Source of the DNA: Rutidosis leptorrhynchoides
Lineage: Eukaryota > Streptophyta > Magnoliopsida > Asterales > Asteraceae
Length of the DNA stretch: 64,000 nt
NCBI RefSeq assembly: GCF_046630445.1
Contig: NC_092339.1
Location: 312,603,501 to 312,667,500, forward strand
Direction of reading: 5' to 3'
Positions 59,911-64,000 of this stretch are shown here, in pieces. Position 1 is the stretch's first letter, and every line of letters begins with the position of its first letter. A model generated the notes under the pieces. The model had not been told where the DNA came from and made no database searches. It saw only the letters and a program-made list of their open reading frames with translations. A program made the translations under genes and the position numbers.

Positions 59911-60531
59911 TTTTTTTCTTTTAATTAGTTTAATATTAGAGGTCAAAGTTGTATCTCGTGGAATAATTAACTTGTTATGTAATGTTGCTTTTTCTCTCCT
60001 AAGTCCTTACTCGAGAGTTTTATATTGAATAAATTGTCTTCTAAAAAAAATCAACATCACAACATCATCCCTAACGTTATTTAGAAGTTAACCAATCACT
60101 AATTAGGGTGGTCCAATGGGGGAGCAACCCGATCATCCACTCATGGCACAGATTTTCAGGGGGTCAATTTTTTATTATAGAGTCAACAGAGATTTGAAAA
60201 ACAGAGAAACTAGAAAAACACAAATGAAGCAGTGAATACTAAGCACCATTAGCGCTGAAAAAACAATGAAATGCCCTAAAAAAAAATTAAAATCCGCTAG
60301 CATTCTAGTAAGACTCAAATGTCTTTTTTATAAAATAACTTATATTATTTGTTAGGACCTAAGGTCCTCTTTTCACCTCTATTTGTTAGGACTAAAACTC
60401 TCGGGACTCAAATCCTCGGGACGGGGTTTCTACACTCGACCTAAATTTTAGGCTCTATCTAGTTGATTCATTGGAAGTTAAAGTCTCTAAATTTGTGGTT
60501 TGATTATTTACAAAATATAAAATATGATGAT
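59911..60531. other. Intergenic, nothing firmly recognised
   Basis: Mixed AT-rich sequence. 60100-60340 has the look of an old repeat but no ends were found. Confidence 0.3.
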
Positions 60532-60791
60532 CAATGGCTGAACAAGGATCTATTTTTACTAGGGGCAAAAAAAATTTAAAAGTGTAGCAACTTTTTTTGG
60601 ACAAAAGATGAAGGCTTTTGGGCAAAATACAGAGACTTTTGGGCAAAATACAGAGGCTGTGGGAGTAAAATATGGAGACTTTTGGACAAAAAAAATCTAC
60701 TGGTACAAAATGAAAAAATTCAAAATTTTTTGCATTAAAAATCCACTGGGACAGATGCCCCATCCCGCCCTTAGTAGTTTCGCTACCAATG
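60532..60791. mobile_element. Possible small hAT-like MITE
   Basis: The ends CAATGGCTGAAC and (inward from the right) CATTGGTAGCGAAAC are loosely alike, and the left flank ATGATGAT is nearly the 8-mer ATGATGAC that flanks the next element. It contains three copies of a unit near CTTTTGGGCAAAATACAGAG. The right end is uncertain. Confidence 0.3.
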
Positions 60792-60796
60792 ATGAC

Positions 60797-62202
60797 CAGT
60801 GGCGAATCTAGGATCCAAATTCAAAGAGGTTCCTAAATTTTTTTCTCAAAACTAATTGTATTTAAAAGGTATTTTAGTGGAGGATGGAATACATCTGGAC
60901 ATCTTACCCTTAAACCTTTTCCATACCCAAAGAAGAGAACTTCGAGGATACGTGGTAAGCATGCATTTCCAATAATCTTCGAAACTTTTTACTTATGTAA
61001 TGGGGGAGGTACAAGCTGATGTCTATGAGAAGGACGTTTAAGATATGGAGGGGTGCTTTGGGTTTGATCTGAGATGGATTCATGCTAGATTGGGTGCAGT
61101 GGCCAAGGCAAGATTTGATACCCATCATCTCGAGGAGTACCCCCACATCGTTACCGGACTGGTGCGACCGGTTACCAGGAACCTTTTGGTACCTTTTGGT
61201 TCCTAGGAAACTATGTTCCCTTGGTAAAGAAGGCCCCTTTATATCTAATTAGAGTTAGATATGAAATGGATCGTGAAAGAAGACATAAAGTTGAATGAAC
61301 GATTCAATCCCCTCATACTCACACGGGTTATTCTATTGAAGAGGTTCCCCTTGAGGTGGGGGTACATAAGAGCAGAACCTAGATAGAACGCGGACTTCTC
61401 CATCATGTCCTTGTACAATGTTTAAGGCTCTCGGATGGGTAGCAGGAGCAACTTTTAATTTATTATGAGCCCAAATGATGGATTCAATAAGTTTTTGCCA
61501 ATACTAGATTTTCTTCCCCTTCGGTCGGAGCTGGACACACATAAAAAATTGAAATGGAATCCCATTGTCCCGGTCTGAGATTCCCTATGTCTAAGATCGA
61601 GCAGCTACGCTCTAGTTGGCCCTCGTATGTCGCCACTCTCGTCACTTGGCGTTGTCATTGATGCCTTGTTATCTTGGTACACTTTGCCAGGTTGTTCCTT
61701 GTTGACCGGTCTTGCGATTCTCGCTATGGAATGTAGTGCCCAACAGTTTAAAAGAATGGGTGAAGTCTCGGGATCCGCTCTAGTCAAGTAGGAGATTTCC
61801 CCTGTAGAGTAGTCTTTGTATCAGTCCATGGACTAAGGTGCAATCGCCTTCTTAGAGCCAATAACTTCATATTAAAAATTAGATATGTCACCCTCCGTGA
61901 TTTAAATCTGTCACCAAGCCTCAAGTCAAAAGCTCAGGTTTCAAGCCCTTTGGGGCACCAAGTGAATCAAAGCAAGAGCTTAATCAGAGCTCAAACTCTA
62001 TTTAACTCAAAGTCAAGCAAAGCAAAACAAGCCAGCTAAAGAGAGATAGGCATGAACATTCTATTCTAAAGGTATAGATCCTGAACAAAGGACTTCAAGC
62101 TAGAAGTTCTCTACGTGCTCGACTCCTCGTTTATCCTTAAAAAAAATTATAAATCTTAAAAACTGGTGGGACCCCTCGGCTTAAGCTTTAAATTCGCCCT
62201 TG
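60797..62202. mobile_element. hAT-type element with 1.2 kb GC-balanced cargo
   Basis: Ends CAGTGGCGAAT and (inward from the right) CAAGGGCGAAT; perfect 8 bp duplication ATGATGAC at 60789-60796 and 62203-62210, as hAT elements make. Only about the first 100 bp and last 70 bp resemble hAT MITE arms. The middle (about 60900-62130) has near-even base composition unlike its surroundings, no long open frame, and phrases that resemble plant mitochondrial intergenic DNA to me. No transposase was seen. Confidence 0.65.
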
Positions 62203-62210
62203 ATGATGAC

Positions 62211-62550
62211 ATGGAAAAAAGATTCAACGTAGAATTAAAACAAAAAATGTTAGATGTTATTCACGATTTTAAGCTTAAAATAAAATATTTAGAGAAAACT
62301 TGATCACAAAATTAATACTTATTATATACATAAACTGATGATAGAATGAAAATTTTGAATGGATGAAGTATATATTTGAATATAAAATATAGATTTGAAG
62401 TTATAGAGGAGTGAAGGAGGCATATAAGTTTAAATTTTATATGATTCATATATAAACTTGAATATAAATATAAAATTTTGATGTAAAGACAGTTTAGCTG
62501 TCTTAATCGTCTCCAAACTATAACTTACAAAAACAAAATCTTTAACCTTT
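62211..62550. other. AT-rich spacer, nothing recognised
   Basis: No open frame or repeat structure was identified. Confidence 0.4.
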
Positions 62551-62558
62551 GTCCTTGC

Positions 62559-62758
62559 CAGTGGCGGAACTTGACCCCGACTCGAGAGGGGGCGAAACTA
62601 ATTGAAGGGGGTAAGAAACTAATCGAAGTGGGGGTAAACACTAAAAAAACCCTTATTTTTTCGTAATTTTTTTTTTTAGTGTAATTTTTTTTTTCCCCCG
62701 AAATCGAGGGGGGGGGGGGGCGAATACTCCCTTTTGTCCCTTAAATGTTCCGCCCCTG
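62559..62758. mobile_element. hAT-type MITE, 200 bp
   Basis: Terminal inverted repeats CAGTGGCGGAAC and CAGGGGCGGAAC (11 of 12 alike), perfect 8 bp duplication GTCCTTGC (62551-62558, 62759-62766). It includes a poly-G run at about 62708-62721. It lies about 170 bp past the stop of the PPR gene, probably in or near its 3' UTR. Confidence 0.85.
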
Positions 62759-62932
62759 GTCCTTGCAATGCTAATCTGGTGGTGGGACTTGGAGCATAAG
62801 ACAGAGATTACAAGTTTAATTTCATCCCATTCCTCTTTAATCGCGAGTTACGCTATTTACCTCTCTCATAATTTCAAGTCAAACTCGATAAAAATGACTT
62901 GAATTATATAAATTGAAACCTCAAAACCAAAT

Positions 62933-64000
62933 CTACACTGAACATGCATCATCATAGTGATCAAAAATGTTATCATCAGAGTAACCAAATATGCTTTGTA
63001 ATGTCAAATGTATATCTTCTGTTCTAAAATGTGAACTACCAATAGAATAAAACTGATGAACTTCATTGTCAATTTCAACCCAACTGCAACCGGGTATCTT
63101 ATACGCCTTTTTATCCTTCAATGTTTTCCATATCTTTCTCGCCTTATCCCACTCACCCAACGCTCCATATATATTAGCCAACATCGTCCCATACCCACCA
63201 TTATTCGGATCGATTTCAATAAGTTTCTTGACTGCAATTTCGGCTAAATCCATTCGACCATAAATCTTGCAACCATTTAACAAAGAACCCCAAACAGCTT
63301 CATCAGGTGGGACTTTCATCGATTCAATAACATCCATCGCTTCATCAAACTGCCCTGCTCGACCTAAAAGATCAATATAACACCCTAAATGATGAATATC
63401 AGGCTCGATGTTGTAATCTTTCACCATTGATGTGAAAAAGGTACGACCTTTTTCGACTAGTCCACCATGGGTACACGCGTTTAACAGCCCTACAAATGTA
63501 ACATTATCGGGTTTCACTTCAAGTTGTACCATTTCTTCAAAAACCATTAATGCCGATTCACATTGGCCATGTAATGCGAAAGAGTTGATCATCGAGTTCC
63601 ACGAGGTTAAGTTTCTTTGAGGCGTTTCATCGAACACCTTTCTAGCTTCTTTCAAGCTCCCACATTTTCCATACATATCGACTAAACCATTCGCGATATG
63701 AGAATTAGGAACAAGCCGGTTTCTAAGAACGTAACAATGAGTCGATTTACCTAGCTGTAACATACCCATATGCCCAAAAGCCGAAAGCGAACATAAAACC
63801 GTAACATGATTAGGTTTCATTCCGTTTATTATCATCCTTCTCAAAAGCCTAATACTATCCGAAAACATCCCATTATGCGTACACCCCGTAATTATCGAAT
63901 TCCAAGACGGTGTATCCCTATCAGGCATTTGCTCAAACAACTCGACTGCATTCTCCATTTCACCGGCTCTAGTATAACCCGAAACCATCGCAGTCCACGT
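62933..64000 (-). CDS. Pentatricopeptide repeat protein, PLS class, E-type (5' part off window)
   Basis: The frame is open to the window edge; the in-window ATG at 63988 is internal (TWTAMVSGY continues from upstream), so the true start lies beyond 64000. The visible 355 residues contain alternating P, L and S motifs (VSGYTRAGEMENAVELFEQM, DTPSWNSIITGCTHNGMFSD, NGLVDMYGKCGSLKEARKVF, TSWNSMINSFALHGQCESAL, VTFVGLLNACTHGGLVEKGR), then the E and E+ regions (AVWGSLLNGCKIYGRMDLAE, IPGCSWVEIDNEVHQF) and a short tail without a DYW domain. Such proteins bind organelle RNA and usually help C-to-U editing in chloroplasts or mitochondria, with a DYW partner in trans. It resembles Arabidopsis At1g33350 (inferred). 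Target unknown. Confidence 0.93.
   Translation of the reverse strand, partial: TWTAMVSGYTRAGEMENAVELFEQMPDRDTPSWNSIITGCTHNGMFSDSIRLLRRMIINGMKPNHVTVLCSLSAFGHMGMLQLGKSTHCYVLRNRLVPNSHIANGLVDMYGKCGSLKEARKVFDETPQRNLTSWNSMINSFALHGQCESALMVFEEMVQLEVKPDNVTFVGLLNACTHGGLVEKGRTFFTSMVKDYNIEPDIHHLGCYIDLLGRAGQFDEAMDVIESMKVPPDEAVWGSLLNGCKIYGRMDLAEIAVKKLIEIDPNNGGYGTMLANIYGALGEWDKARKIWKTLKDKKAYKIPGCSWVEIDNEVHQFYSIGSSHFRTEDIHLTLQSIFGYSDDNIFDHYDDACSV

Noticed and set aside
61605-61787. Open frame in the hAT cargo
   Set aside because: Short, no domain, and the surrounding cargo has stops in all frames.

Overview
The window looks like nuclear DNA of a flowering plant. It has intron-rich host genes with GT/AG borders, a P-L-S class PPR gene, kilobases of nested LTR retrotransposons, and Helitron, hAT and Tourist-type DNA transposons. 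The LTR families look like those I associate with Asteraceae (daisy family), but that is an impression and was not searched. The DNA is strongly AT-rich apart from the genes and a few islands.

Left part (1-36,651): a nested stack of retrotransposons. From the inside out: element A (6164-14971, plus strand, TSD AATAG) lies inside element B (minus strand, left end off the window, right end 19302). B interrupts the pol of Ty3/gypsy element C (plus, 19303-24390). C interrupts the 3' internal region of a SIRE-like Ty1/copia element D1 (plus, 24391 to about 28972). D1 abuts an opposite-strand LTR fragment of the same kind, D2. D2 is split by a gag-only gypsy element E (29331-36574), which itself contains solo LTR F (32512-34401, TSD GTTGT). 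A and B are related non-autonomous elements with 2.3 kb and 4 kb LTRs, no visible pol, and one small accessory ORF. The D2 LTR start at 36651 abuts a decayed LINE ORF1 (36652-37938).

Gene island (38,165-44,463): a six-exon adenylate kinase gene (plus) converges on a five-exon gene for a DUF212/acid phosphatase-vanadium haloperoxidase-related membrane protein (minus). A 354 bp Tourist-like MITE lies in intron 1 of the second gene.

Right part (44,828-64,000): two tandem Helitron-like ends, then a gag-only copia element G (46414-59773, minus, TSD GTTTT). One LTR of G is split by H, a very young Tekay-like chromovirus (48659-59675, TSD ACTTA) whose 2764 bp LTRs are almost identical. After these come a SINE, hAT-type elements (one carrying about 1.2 kb of GC-balanced, possibly mitochondrial DNA) and the 3' part of an E-type PPR gene running off the right edge.

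The signals most worth a second look are: a hairpin in the SIRE-like LTRs that keeps pairing through compensatory changes; an internal copy of the LTR-adjacent polypurine-side motif kept in three related elements; accessory ORFs in the leader of both the autonomous and non-autonomous gypsy elements; a tRNA-derived SINE built into an LTR; and the hAT element with organelle-like cargo. LTR differences were counted by eye, so ages are rough.
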